A DNA stretch of 64,000 nt from Denticeps clupeoides (lineage: Eukaryota > Chordata > Actinopteri > Clupeiformes > Denticipitidae). Under the pieces are notes generated by a model that saw only the letters and a list, made by a program, of their open reading frames with translations, did not search any database and was not told the origin of the DNA. Below, one piece after another: positions 51,116-63,932 of the stretch. The position numbers were made by a program, and so were the translations under genes. Each line of letters starts with the position of its first letter. Position 1 is the first letter of the stretch. Location of the stretch: the NCBI RefSeq assembly GCF_900700375.1, contig NC_041719.1, forward strand, positions 11,735,734 to 11,799,733. Reading direction: 5' to 3'.

Positions 51116-52145
51116 GGTGTGAGTAAAGCTAGACTGACATTAACATTGTCAGTCAAATAATGACTATAGGAAATATAAGTGATTGTTCATTGAATCAAAA
51201 CCAAAAGTTCTGTTGCTATTTAGCTATATTGACCTAATAAATCAATATATTTCAACTTATGGAAACTTCTAGGAAGTAAAATTATTTAAAAAAAAAAGCA
51301 TTCTATCTTTTGAAAAAGCAATGAATGGTTTTTATGAAACATGAGAAGATGCAGCTGTGCCAAGATTTTTCTTGGCATATTTTGAACGCAATTCACTCTG
51401 TCATCTGTTTTACCTAATATGATACGGCAACACTTGTCTTAACATGAAAGGAATTATGGGGCTTCACATCACTGTTGAAAATCTCAACACTCAACAACTG
51501 TCAGTCTTCATAAAAACCTTCACACAAAAAGGGGAAGCATGTACAGACCAGTAGAGAAGTCAGTAAACTGAGAAAAAAAATTCTGTTATTCATAAAAGCA
51601 ATGTCTTTGGAACAATAGAAAACAGTTTATGCTCTCATTATTTTGGAATGAACAATCATTTTTGATGGAAAGGTTAAAAAACACAAATTTATTGTGTAAC
51701 TTAAAACAACATACATTGATGAAATGGGAATACAACATAAAAAAACAAATAAAAGTAGATGTCTGAGTGGGGCATGTAAGTGAAATGTGGAAATGATTTC
51801 ATCTCCCCCAACAATGTAAAATAATTAAATAAAAGGATAAAATATCAGCTATGTGCTACCTAATTTTTTTTAGCAAAGTACTCAGTGAATTGTGCAACTT
51901 CCTTAAAATGAGACATAAAAACAGTCCTGGCACTTGTTCCACATTTGTGATGTCATAAAGATCATACTTGTGCATTGACAGATTAAAAACTTTATCCCCT
52001 GTGTCAGCATCAGTGTCTCACTGTAAGCCTATTGTTGAGAACATGCTGATCATGGACATTAATGACATCACCAGTTATGCATTAACAGCTAGTTCTACAG
52101 CAACTGTGTCTTTTAATGACTAAGAATTATTGTATTGATCCAGTC
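51116..52145. other. Interval between the chemokine and the nim1k stop codon
   Basis: AT-rich with no exon seen. Its right part is probably the nim1k 3' UTR: a minus-strand AATAAA occurs near 51687, which would give a UTR of about 450 bases. Confidence 0.4.
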
Positions 52146-55035
52146 CTACAGAACAGTACAGACAGCAGATGGGTTTAGCGTGTGCAGTGCTGCATTGGTC
52201 CAGGGCCTTTTGACTTGGAAGTCCTCTGGACACAAGGATGTATAGCCCACTGCTTCCACTGATCTCTTCTTCTGGATTCGGTGCAGCAGAATACGATAGA
52301 TCCCAGTGATTGGACTTCGAGTGTCAATGCATGTGTTGTTCTGTAAGTGAGCTGCAGTGATGCCCAGGTCAGAGAGCGCAGATGTGGCCTCCTCCTCTTC
52401 TACACACTGGCAAGTACAGGGCTCCACAAGGAGGTCCGGTGTCAAGCTGAGGACAGGATAAGGCCTAGGGTAATCAATGCCTGTAAGCCATGCGCTGTTC
52501 ACAATTTGAGAGATGCTAGAGCGGTCAGCAGGAACAGGTCTTAGCATGCCTTTGATGACTAGCTGGCATGCCTCAGGCACGTGGGCTGGGATTGTGTAAG
52601 CACCCTGCAATATAAAGCGCTTCAGCCGGTCCAGCTTGTCTGCATGGAACGGCATAGTAGCTGTCACCATGAAGTAGAGAAGAACACCCAGTGCCCAGAT
52701 GTCCACGTAGCGACCTATGTAGCCCTTCTGTTTAAACAGCTCGGGTGCTGCATAGGGCGGTGACCCACAGAAAGTTGTCAGGATGTCGCTGGCGCCACTG
52801 ACTGTGCTGAAGCCAAAGTCACCAACTTTGATACAATAGCTGGTGGTGTAGAAGATGTTCTCGGCTTTCAGGTCTCGATGCACAATATTTTTTTCATGCT
52901 GAAATCAGAAAAGTTCAACTTGTCATTCACCCTTCACCCAGTTACCTAATTCATACAGTGCATACATTTTAATAGGGAGAAATTGTAAATGCACCGAACT
53001 GTACTACACAATATGATATTAATGCAGCATTTCCCAACCCTGGTCCTGGAGGAATGTCTGCCAGAGAGTCTTCACTGCAGCCCTATATTATTATGTTACT
53101 TAAAGGCCTAATAACGAGTGGGGAAGATTGTGATGACATGGGTTGGAACAAAATCTTCCATGGCAGATGATCCTCCAGTACCAGGGTTGGGAAACACTGT
53201 ATTAATTAATAAAACATAATTGCTATACTTAATGAATGATTTGCAATAAAGAATACAATCTGAAATGTTAGGTTTAGACATCAGTAAAGCTTATAGTTCA
53301 TTATAACTTTGAACTGGAAACAAATGATTTGTATGGACTTAATAGGATGCTTCATAATTCATTTTAAAGCATTAAAATTGACCTACATCTCATAGGTTGA
53401 AATAATGAAAAAGACCCTTAGATTCCTCAAGTTATCTAATTCCTGCGAAAGCAAAAGGTGTGAAATGTACTCCAGATGACCATAGCCAATGACTGGCTGT
53501 AGTAGTGGGTATCACTATCACCAGAGTAAGGTTCAAACCCCACTTACTACCATTGTGTTCCTGAGTTGCTACAGGGAGGCTGTCCCTGTAACTTGTAAGT
53601 TGCTCTGCATACTAAATGCTGTAATTGTCCATTTAAATCATTAAAAGGTGATGCTCATCACAGTGTGTTCACATTTCATGTGACTGTGTAACCCAGAAAA
53701 GTGCAAGGTATAAACAGATTGTTCAGAGAAGGAAGCAGTACCAACCATGTGCCTGACAGCCGAAATAATCTGAGCAAAGATGAGCTTGCTCTCAAGATCA
53801 GACAGGCGTCCTCTTGTGGTGATTCTTGAGAAGAGATCCCCTCCGCTCCCATATTCCATTGCTAAGTACAGACGCTTGCTTGTCTCCATCACCTCATAAA
53901 GACGCACAATGTTCGGGTGCCACAGTCGTTCCATGCATAAAATTTCAGAGGCAAACAAGGACTGTGACTTCTTGTCCAGCCGAGTCTTATCAAGAATCTT
54001 GACCGCTACCCTTTCTGTAAAGAAGGAAGAAAATTAGGAGACAGTGAGGTCAGAAGCAGCAACAGAACCAATATTTCTCAGAGCTTCCCTGACTCTTATT
54101 TAAGTCCAAAAAATGTGAGGCTTAAAAGGTGGACTAAAATGATTACCCTCACGTCGCTGTCATTTTCCCATGGGCATCAAAATTTATTAATAAAATGTTA
54201 AGATATGACAGCATTCACTCAGGGGGTCACAGGGATCTGATGGCAATAAGCAGCTTAAGTTGCATTTATTTCAAGAGCTCATATGCTGGTTGGTCAAAAG
54301 CCTTAAAAGCACAAATATGTCAATTACAATTCTGAAGTGGAATCTAAAAAATGCACAAATGTCATATATGTGTAGCATTTAACCATCTGACAATATTAGA
54401 CTTTCTAATTGAAGCCTTCTGAAGCAAGAATAAGGGCAGACTAGATTAACTAACTGTTGTGTCTTAAGACCCAAAGTGGTATTACAAGACAGTGATGCTG
54501 GATGATTAGGAGGCACCGTCAAACCACACAATGGTACCTTTGAAATAATGGCAAAACATTGCGCCCATAGATATGATCTGTCTCACCTTTGGTTAGGACA
54601 TGAATCCCTAGCCTGACGTGGGAGAAGTTGCCAGATCCTATTTCCCCTCTGAGTTCATAGAAGGCAATTCTTCGACCCAGAGTAATTTCATTGACCACTT
54701 TTTCATTGTGGGTCATCTCGTAGATGGCTCTCACAAAGGCTGTCTGTTTATCCAACTGCTCTACTAGTAAAGCCGGTGGCTTCTGGGTTGCCACAGGTTT
54801 TATTGTTCTGTTCATGATCTCGTCTTTTGTTTTGTTGTCCATGTGTCGCTGCGCCCATACCTGCTTAGGTCTTATACCTGCATACACAACAAGGAACACA
54901 CAATAAGACATATATCATACATAAACAAATCAATGCAAATACAAGAATGTGTAGAATATTTTTAAATGCTTGGATATTTGGATATATGTAACTTTTTGTA
55001 CTTATGTAAGTAAGTTCCCATGCTGGAGTTTTAAC

Positions 55036-55118
<83 letters not shown>

Positions 55119-56602
55119 TCAGAATGCCATACCTTTGGGTAATGTGCATGCATCACGCAATTATGGACATGTTTCAGTCGAGGCTATCATTCAATCATAC
55201 CACCCAATAAAGGTAAGTGTACATGTGGGAACGGTTAGGGTTAGGGTTAAGTTTAAGGCTATCACTTTGCTCTACCAGTATGCTATTTTGACAAAGTATG
55301 CTGGTCAGAACACCAGCCCAGTCACAATAATTACGCAACTTGTTTCCATAACTGAAATATCAGCTCAGTGCATGACATTAAATGAAACAAGTGGCTACAA
55401 TTGTTATTATTGATATTACCTGATTACCTCACTTTCTTACCTCTTACAATTTTATGATACCCCATCTGAGTCAACTCCCCAAATTAATCAAAATGAATAA
55501 TTACTGATCAACCAGTCAGCAGTATAAATGCACTGCAAGATTACAAAACTGGGGAAGAACTGACACAAGGTCAGGCCACATATGAGAAATACAGGATGGG
55601 TTAGCTCAGGATGTTCTACATCAGGCAGCCAGGCTTTTGAGTGGACTGTCTGAAGAACAGATTAAAGATGCCTGGAAAATTCAGATTATAACCTGACACT
55701 CACTTAAAATACAATTTCATTAAAAGCACACTTCAATTTACTCCATTTCATTGACACCTAAATAATTGTAACTTATATCTGGATCAGTTTAATTGTTAAA
55801 GATTTCTCAACCTGTCTTATTAATGCTAAAAATAATGCTATGAGCAGAAGCAATGCATTTTACTAATACAGGTTATTTGTCACCCATCTATCCAATCAGA
55901 AAGACTATATTACATGCATGTGGGGCCAACATTAAACATGCAAATGACCAGAAAATAAAGTCCATAATGTTTGCTGTGAAAACTTTTCTTGTTTACAATA
56001 TAAGAATATTGAATCAGCAAATAGTGAATTTTGTGCATATGTGAAGTACATTGAGCATCTTCACATATTGTGTATATATATATATTTGGTCCTTTGGCAC
56101 AATAGTACCCGGTCGGGATTACAGGCTGTTCTTAGACGTGTAGTTGAGGTCACTAGTCTATAAATACAAATCAGGAAATCCTGCTTTAGTGTGTGAGTGT
56201 GAACATTCATTCATGATTTGCTGTCCTATTCATTTTTGCAACAGAAGAGCAATACTGCTTGTACCAACACTAATAATCAAACTGATAATAGACATTTTTC
56301 CTGAAGACAACCAATTTAAAAAATGATTTAGTAAGTCAGATGTGTTAATGAGATAAAACATTGTACTAAAAGAAAAACATGAATTTTTTTTAATGTTCTA
56401 AGATGTAGCCAGACTGTTCTTTGGTGGAGACTGATCTCCAAAAAAGAAATAAGACAATATGCCATATAACACGTATATTACAAATATATATAAACATGTC
56501 TACAAATACAAAATACATATTTCTGTGGTATAGATTTTTGCAGATTTAATCACAAACTAGAAAATGCTGCAGGAAAATACCTGGTAGACGGGGATCCTTC
56601 AT
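52146..56602 (-). CDS. nim1k: Serine/threonine kinase NIM1, four coding exons
   Basis: AMPK-related protein kinase. Coding exons are 56602-56581, 54877-54587, 54014-53746 and 52898-52146, joining in frame to 444 residues (human 436). The first exon gives only MKDPRLP. The kinase domain starts with the glycine loop [17 protein letters not shown], then the lysine in [35 protein letters not shown], the catalytic loop [13 protein letters not shown] in [12 protein letters not shown], and the activation segment [14 protein letters not shown]. All catalytic residues are intact, so it should be active. The C-terminus keeps the family block [15 protein letters not shown] and [15 protein letters not shown]. 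The N-terminal 70 residues differ from human, and the tiny first exon is chosen by frame and splice fit. A four-codon ORF (MPVT) ends six bases before the start codon. Confidence 0.95.
53025..53199. mobile_element. hAT-type MITE in a nim1k intron
   Basis: The 175-bp element starts CAGCATTTCCCAACCCTGGT and ends with the reverse complement of CAGTGTTTCCCAACCCTGGT; the arms match over about 29 bases with three mismatches. It is flanked by the 8-bp target duplication TATTAATG/TATTAATT (53017-53024 and 53200-53207). CAG-starting ends and an 8-bp duplication are typical of hAT elements. It has no coding capacity. Confidence 0.88.
53490..53627 (+). mobile_element. SINE family A, internally deleted
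   Basis: AGGTTCAAACCCCACTTACT (clear box B), ACCATTGTGTTCCTGAGTTG, CTGTCCCTGTAACTTGTAAG. The AAGACACTTAACCCT part and some of the tail are missing. Confidence 0.82.
55038..55116. repeat. (TA)n(CA)n microsatellite in nim1k intron 1
   Basis: About 27 bases of TA repeats followed by about 50 bases of CA repeats. On the nim1k strand it reads (GT)n(AT)n. Confidence 0.95.
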
Positions 56603-57017
56603 CCTTCTTTAGGTCACAGGCATTGAATGAGGACTGTCTCTCACACACTCTGGACCCTGGAACATCCCTGCCGCTTAATCCAATTAGGTGCCATTGTTAA
56701 TACCCGTTGGAGGCTTCATCTCACTGCAACAAACCCATGCAAACGTTGTAGAAGCACATGTGAGCTTGAACGATAATGTATAGTAACAGTTTGTGCATGT
56801 GTATTCAATTTCCTTGCATAGTGTATTCAAGACAATTTAGGATTTACAAATGTTGCCCATGGCTTTTGCAGTGTCAAGATACTATGAAATACCTTATATA
56901 TGGTTTATGTAAATTAGATTTAATATTGGATTATCATATCATGGATGCAGAGCAAAAAAGAAAGAACATTCTCTCTCAAAATCATCTTTGTTAACTGATC
57001 ATGCAAAAATAAAATTA

Positions 57018-57154
57018 CTGTGAGTGTAGTAGTAGCCTAATGGGTACCACACCCACCTATGAACCAGAAGACCACAGAGTCGCAGGCTCAAACCCCACTT
57101 GCTACCATTGTGTCCCGGAGCAAGACACTTAACCCTGTGTTGCTCCAGGGGGAC
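57018..57154 (+). mobile_element. SINE family A, 3' truncated
   Basis: The head GTAGTAGCCTAATGGGTACC, CAGGCTCAAACCCCACTTGC and AAGACACTTAACCCTGTGTT are clear. It stops after TCCAGGGGGACTTT where LINE sequence begins, so the tail is lost. Confidence 0.85.
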
Positions 57155-57356
57155 TTTAACTTCTTTTTGACTCATCTCAGGCAAAGAAGCTGAGCTGGCA
57201 TACAAGGAGGAGGTTGAATGGCTGTCAGAGTGGTGCAAAGTCAACAGCCGGATCCTCAACACCACAAAGGAGCTGACTACAGGAAAAATAAAAGTGACAT
57301 CTAGCCACTAATCATTGGCGGGGCCTCTGTGGAGAGGATCTCAGTGTTTAGGTTCC
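57155..57356 (+). mobile_element. LINE fragment (L2/Rex1-like, CR1 clade), reverse transcriptase C-terminal part
   Basis: Translation gives ELAYKEEVEWLSEWCKVNSR and ILNTTKEL, matching the 'Y(R/K)EEV..L.EWC..N...LN..KTKE' block that follows the reverse transcriptase domain of L2-type LINEs. Downstream, GGGCCTCTGTGGAGAGGATC and TCAGTGTTTAGGTTCCTG match the nucleotide equivalent of 'V.RV..FRFLG'. It is short, frame-broken and inactive. Confidence 0.7.
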
Positions 57357-57494
57357 TGCTTTTAACCCATTACCCTTGGTGAGCAGTGTGTGAACTCGGT
57401 GCTTTGCTCAGTGGCACCTTGGCGGCTCGGGGGTTTGAACCGGCAACCTCCTGATTATGGGTCCGTTTCCTTACCAGGAAGGCCACCACTACCC
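57357..57494 (-). mobile_element. SINE family B abutting the LINE fragment
   Basis: CTTTTAACCCATTACCCTTG, GCTTTGCTCAGTGGCACCTT, GGGGGTTTGAACCGGCAACC, then the reversed head AGGAAGGCCACCACTACCC. It completes a three-element stack just left of pole4. Confidence 0.85.
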
Positions 57495-57781
57495 AGAGAG
57501 CAGCAATCCAGACTCTGACTCAAAATCCATATATTTCAGTCTTTATTTCCTGTTTTGACTATATGCCTCACTCTGCAGGCTAAATTTCGTTGATAAAGAT
57601 TTATGTGAACTTTATTTATGTGACATAAAGCACCAAGTATACACAAAAAGTAAAGGTCACCACCTGATGAGTAGAACGTGAAGAACTACAAAGCCCCGCC
57701 CACCTCCTTGCGTACGGGCGCCCCGCCCCTTCCTGCCGGCCGCACGTCAGAAATATTTGGCGGGAGAAGCCGCCGCACAAA

Positions 57782-58608
57782 ATGGCTGCGTCGGTTGTAG
57801 CGACGCAGCATACGGGGCCGGAGGCGGACCGAGTCGCGCCGGCCGCTGAGGACGAGCCGAGGGCTCCGGACGTGGAGGAGGAAGGCGCCCAGCCGGGCAG
57901 CCACGCTGGCGCTCCGCAGAGCCGTCTGGCGAAGTTACCGCTGACGCGAATAAAGGCGCTAATGAAGGCCGACCCGGACGTCACCCTGGCTAGTCAGGAG
58001 TCCGTGTTCATCATCGCTAAAGCGACAGTGAGTGAGCTCTTACAGCACAGACACACGCCTCGTTTGCTTGTGTTTAATGCGTCTACGCGTCTGGCTGCTT
58101 TAGCGCGAGTTTGGCACGGTGTGGTGGTTGGCCAGCCCTGGGCTTTAGGCTCGTGTTGATGGGATGCGCTCCCGATGCTAAATGAAGATTTGTTGATTTG
58201 TGTGAATAAAAGGCGAATTTGCCTGTGGCCACGTGTGTGTGTTTTTTTTTCTTTCCTCTTTTTGCCTCGAAACAGGAGCTGTTTGTGGAAATGATTGCCA
58301 AAGACGCCCTTGTTTACGCCCAGCAGGGAAAGCGCAAGACCCTGCAGAGGAAGGATCTGGGTCTGTTCTTCTCACTTGTGACTTATTTGGAGTGGGATTG
58401 TGGGAGTTTTTTTTTTTTTTTTTCATGATGATTTATGATGAAATGATTTATTTAACCTTGCAGACAATGCCATCGAAGCCATAGACGAGTTCGCGTTTCT
58501 GGAAGGTGAGCAGTTTAAATTCCACTTGAAACTTCTGGTCGATTGTATGCAGTAATTTACTGTTCTGTTCACTTGCCTTGTGCTTTGCCTGTAGGTACCC
58601 TGGACTGA
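57782..58608 (+). CDS. pole4: DNA polymerase epsilon subunit 4, four exons
   Basis: Histone-fold subunit of DNA polymerase epsilon; it pairs with POLE3. Exons are 57782-58027, 58276-58360, 58464-58505 and 58595-58608, encoding 128 residues (human 117). The N-terminus is a low-complexity acidic Ala/Pro/Glu region. The histone fold begins at SRLAKLPLTRIKALMKADPD and continues ASQESVFIIAKATELFVEMI, GKRKTLQRKDLDNAIEAIDE, FAFLEGTLD, nearly identical to mammalian POLE4. Intron 2 uses a weak donor, G|GTCTGT, required by the conserved DLDNAIEA junction. The last exon carries only the final codons TLD and the stop. A polyadenylation signal is at about 58638. The promoter at about 57690-57780 is CpG-rich without a TATA box. 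Confidence 0.96.
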
Positions 58609-58659
58609 AACCTGCCCTTAGAAAATGACATTAGTTAAATAAAGTGTATAAATATTGTT

Positions 58660-60260
58660 GTCTTTCTCTGCCCAAATGTGTCATTTATCTTTACTTGCTA
58701 TTATCTTACCAAATGTTTTTTGTAAATATTGTAATGTTGTTTTTTTTTATAATTATTAAATTACTTTTTTGAATAAACATGTTTCTTTTTATGATCATGC
58801 TAACAGAATGAATAATGATTAATACAGTAGTTCCCCCTCATCCTAAACTCCCAGTTCTTCATCCTAATCTCTACAATTTCTGAACTGCTTTAAGTCATTG
58901 TATTGTCAAGAACATACACTACTGTTCAGAAGTTCAGGCTCCTTGTTATTTGTCCATAAATATCCGTGCAACGGTTTTCAGCTGTACTAAAAAGTACAGG
59001 ACTTGGGACTTGGTTTAATGAACATTGCAACTCAAGACAAGTTATTGCTGATAAAGCTCCTCACTACGACGTTTTGAATGCTGCTGTGTGCAGAACATTG
59101 GTCTCTTGTGCTGTTGAGCTGGTCCCATTTGACTTCATTATTGAGCTGCTATTCCCTCAGACAGCTTCCTGTCTGACTGTACTGTGCGTGCATAACTAGT
59201 GCCTGAGATTTATTACTCAAAACATGATCATGGTATTTTGTCATTAAGGTTTTACATCGTTAACCACTAAAAATGTACTAGCAGTATATCTAAACTATGT
59301 CTACTATGGATTTTCAGTTTTTAGCGGAAAAAAAACCCATCATAACCATATCTGTTGCTTATTTAACTGCTGTCCTTGTGTGTCTTGTTTACTTCAGTTT
59401 TGGATTTTTGGATTATGAAGGTAGGCTGCAAAATATTTTCTCAACTTTGGTATGTATAGTAGGGGCATAAGCCTAGTAATTTGTGTTCCTTATTTTCTCA
59501 TAAACACTTATGAATGGACCATGACTGCAGGCCAGTGGGATGACGTGGAGTCTGAGGCGAAGATTAGCAGGATTTTAGTTTTAGCCGAGCTTGTGTCTGT
59601 GCTGTTTTTGTGAGCTTTAAGTCTCTGAAAAGATGAAGGATCCCCATTTAAGCCGTAAGGATGGCATACTTTACCGCCGCTGAGAAATTCCATGTTAATG
59701 TCTTAAGGGTTGAATTCTTTGCGGTCCTATCATTTTATCGCAGGCTGTTCGCTGTGTATATCATGTACATGTAGGAGTTGTGGCTGTGACCCAACTTTGG
59801 AACTTTCTGGTCCCTCATCAGCAGTCATTTTCTGATCTCAGGATTGCTGCTGGCCAGATACGTGTGGGTGTTCGTTGTTTAATTATTATTAGTGCTGCCT
59901 CATCCAAATTACATATGAGTGGGAGATTAGGCTTGACCTCCCACTATCACAAAAATGTTTTATCGGTGCACCAATGGAAAGATTTTCTGCTGCACACGGC
60001 CGTCCTTACAGCTCGGTCTATTTTCCATGTGCTGGCGGCATTCAGAACGCATCTGGTCCCGCTGTTCTCTGGTGCCAGCGAGGGCCGCCTCTGAGCAAGA
60101 TAGTTAGAAGTGCATTACGTAAGAAGTCAACACACAGGGACCAGTGCTGAGTAGCGTGGAGAAGCCTATAGTCGAAAGAAGAGGAAGGCGAGGGAGTAGA
60201 TGTGTGACAGAGAGGGGGGGCTAGGGAGGGGAGGAATCAGTGTTAAGGGAGGGAGAGAGG
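58660..60260. other. Interval between pole4 and the CCL28-like chemokine
   Basis: No exon or recognisable repeat was found. The stretch is AT-rich up to about 59500 and mixed thereafter. Purine-rich DNA (GGAGG/GAGAG runs) at 60180-60260 leads into the chemokine promoter. Confidence 0.4.
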
Positions 60261-60264
60261 CAGG

Positions 60265-60275
60265 ATAAATAAAAG
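60265..60275 (+). promoter_or_regulatory. TATA-like element of the CCL28-like gene
   Basis: ATAAATAAAAG, 50-60 bases upstream of the chemokine ATG, after a GGGAGAGAGG purine tract. If used, the 5' UTR is only about 30 bases long. Confidence 0.5.
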
Positions 60276-60324
60276 ACAGCGAGGGAAAGATAGCACGGCG
60301 GATTAATTCCTCCTGCGGCTCGCC

Positions 60325-61421
60325 ATGTTTCTGCAGACTCTGTCTGTGATTTCCCTCACCGCTGTCCTTTTAGGCTCTCTGGAAGGTAAGTGTGGAATGG
60401 CATTCTGCACTAGTGGTCTGCACCCTGCTGTTTGTTTGCACAAGTGTGATGGCGAAGTGAAGCTGCAGGAGGAGACAGGATGAAGCAACACTTTGGCAAT
60501 GTGGATAGCTGTGCATGCAGAGAATCAAGTGCATCAGATGAGTGCGGCTCTGAATGCTAATGACTTTCGTGAGAATACTCTATAGAGTGTCATTTTGTGT
60601 AAGGTGCTTTTATGCAGAGTGAGAGTGAACCTCCTCTCATATGGCTTATAGGATTGTACCTGCAAATAGCTGCATCTCTGGCATTTATGCACGTTTGAAA
60701 AAAACATCCCATAATGGCAAAACTCTTTCAGTTATAATTTGAAAGATTTAGGTAAAACCTAAAGATATTAATGCTATTTCTGCTCGAAATTCTAATGATT
60801 ATGATGATCATGTTGAACAGGAAAGGGTGTCCAGATGCAGCAGGACGTTCAGTGCTGTATGCAGTACTCGCAGGGAAAAGTCCGTACCAAAGATGTGTTG
60901 AGGTTTGAAGTGCAGATGGAAGGACCAGACTGCAGCATACAGGCCATCATGCAAGTATCTTGTCATGACTGGAAAATAGATTATGTATTCAAATTATTAT
61001 CTGCAAAAAATGTATGTGCATCTCTGCATTGCCTGATTGTGAACAGATCATGTTTCGTTTTTGTATATACTCCTAAACATTTCTTTAAATAAATTTTGCA
61101 GCATTAAGGTGAAGCTTGCTCTCTGTTGTGAATTATAACAGACTGTACACCAAGAGGGTGGTGAAGTGTGCAGACCCAAGAGACAGGAAAGTGAAGAGGT
61201 TACTACGGAAACTGATCCAGAGGCAGAAGTTGAAAATTCAAAGGACTATGTGGCTCCAACCACACATGAACCTGCCCGTCATGTCAAAGGTAGTTGACAG
61301 CTTCTTTTGACTAGTTCTCACTAGTCTGTTGATAATGGCAAGAATATTTAAATAAATATGAATTATTGTGTGATTTTCAAATTCATCCAGATCCTTTTTT
61401 CTGTTTTCTTAGCCCGAATGA
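60325..61421 (+). CDS. CC chemokine, CCL27/CCL28-like
   Basis: Exon 1 (60325-60385) encodes the signal peptide MFLQTLSVISLTAVLLGSLE. Exon 2 (60821-60950) gives VQMQQDVQCCMQYSQGKVRT, then RFEVQMEGPDCSIQAI. Exon 3 (61142-61289) gives ILYTKRVVKCADPRDRKVKR and a basic tail, RLLRKLIQRQKLKIQRT. The four cysteines fit a CC chemokine. The frame across intron 2 is kept only if its donor is GC (AT|GCAAGT); the nearby GT would break the frame. After 61289 a strong acceptor at 61412 adds Pro-Glu-stop (115 residues); without that splice the frame ends at 61310 (119 residues). Human CCL28 lies close to NIM1K, as here, so I favour ccl28 or its CCL27/28 relative. An AATAAA is at about 61875. Confidence 0.8.
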
Positions 61422-62715
61422 ACATTGACACAGTGAGCATCTTTGGATCAGTCTGCTGAACTTCTGAACCAAGTATCGATCATTTCTAACTGCTTAGAGG
61501 TACAGCATATTCATGCAGAGCTTTTGTTGCCAAATACCTTGAAATTCCAGACAGATTTTAATAATTAGTGAAATGCCTTTAAAACGTTTGTTGCTGACTA
61601 TGCCAAAGTATATTATCCTATATTTCTGTTTTTGGAACTGGTCAATAATATATGGCAACTAAACACTGAGTCATAGACAATTAGATAAGTGAACTTGTTA
61701 TTATCCAGTGAAGTAACATAAAATATATGCTATTTTGAAAAATGAACCCAAAGTAAATGATTTGTTGTTCATGTCATGTATATTATCATATTAACAGATT
61801 TTATAAATACAATTGCTTTTCTTTTGTAGACTGAAAGATTGTGTGTATGATAACCTGTCTTATGCTCTTTATACAATAAACATAAAGAAACATCTGAGAC
61901 AGTTTTAATATTACAGTAGCTTGGTGGGAAATCCGGTTTTCCATTTTCCCCAAACCACCTGCAGGACTTAGCACGGACAGTTTCATGGGGCAATGGATGC
62001 AGAATTAAAGGACATACAACTATGTAAAGTTTTCTCAAAGAAGAATTCCTTTGACATTTATTTGCAAAAATCACATTGCATTTTCTATATATTTTTCCAA
62101 TATATTTTCTGTCTATTTTTTTAAAGAGAATATCATTGAAATTGTGAAATGTTGAGATATGAGAAAATCTATTTTATGTAAATGTGTACCAAATATAAAA
62201 TACTGTACTTTGTCTTTGGGGGGCTAATTACTATGCATCTGAGTGTAAAAGACCACAGGATGGATGTATAAAACAGCATCTGATATTAAACCCACATCAA
62301 ATACCCAAAATAACCAAAAGTCACATCAAAAATACACTCACGTTCACCAACCATTTCATCAATCATACATTGTTAATATATTATAAAGATCACAAAATCA
62401 TAGCATAAAACATTTTATCTTACATTAAACATTAAACCTTCTATAACAAATAATCATTAATGAGTCTACTGATTCTATTGCTCAAATGTGACAAGAAATG
62501 AAATTTCATACATAGCTATGTAGTAAGACATGCATACAGAAATTATATCCATTTAAGAAAACAACCAAATATGAATAGAATACATGGGAATATTTCACCA
62601 AATAACACCATTTGATAAAAATTCAGATTAAACATCAGTATTGTAGGTATCTAATGTATCCAAAATATCATTAAAAAGAAGAAAGTGATATCTGAATATT
62701 ACTTGTGAAGCCAAT

Positions 62716-63932
<1,217 letters not shown>

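Noticed and set aside
55233-55250. Telomere-like GGGTTA repeats
   Set aside because: Only about three units beside a microsatellite; too short to be an interstitial telomere block.
54970-55413. Open frame with long Thr-His and Ile-Tyr runs
   Set aside because: Created by the (TA)n(CA)n microsatellite in the nim1k intron.
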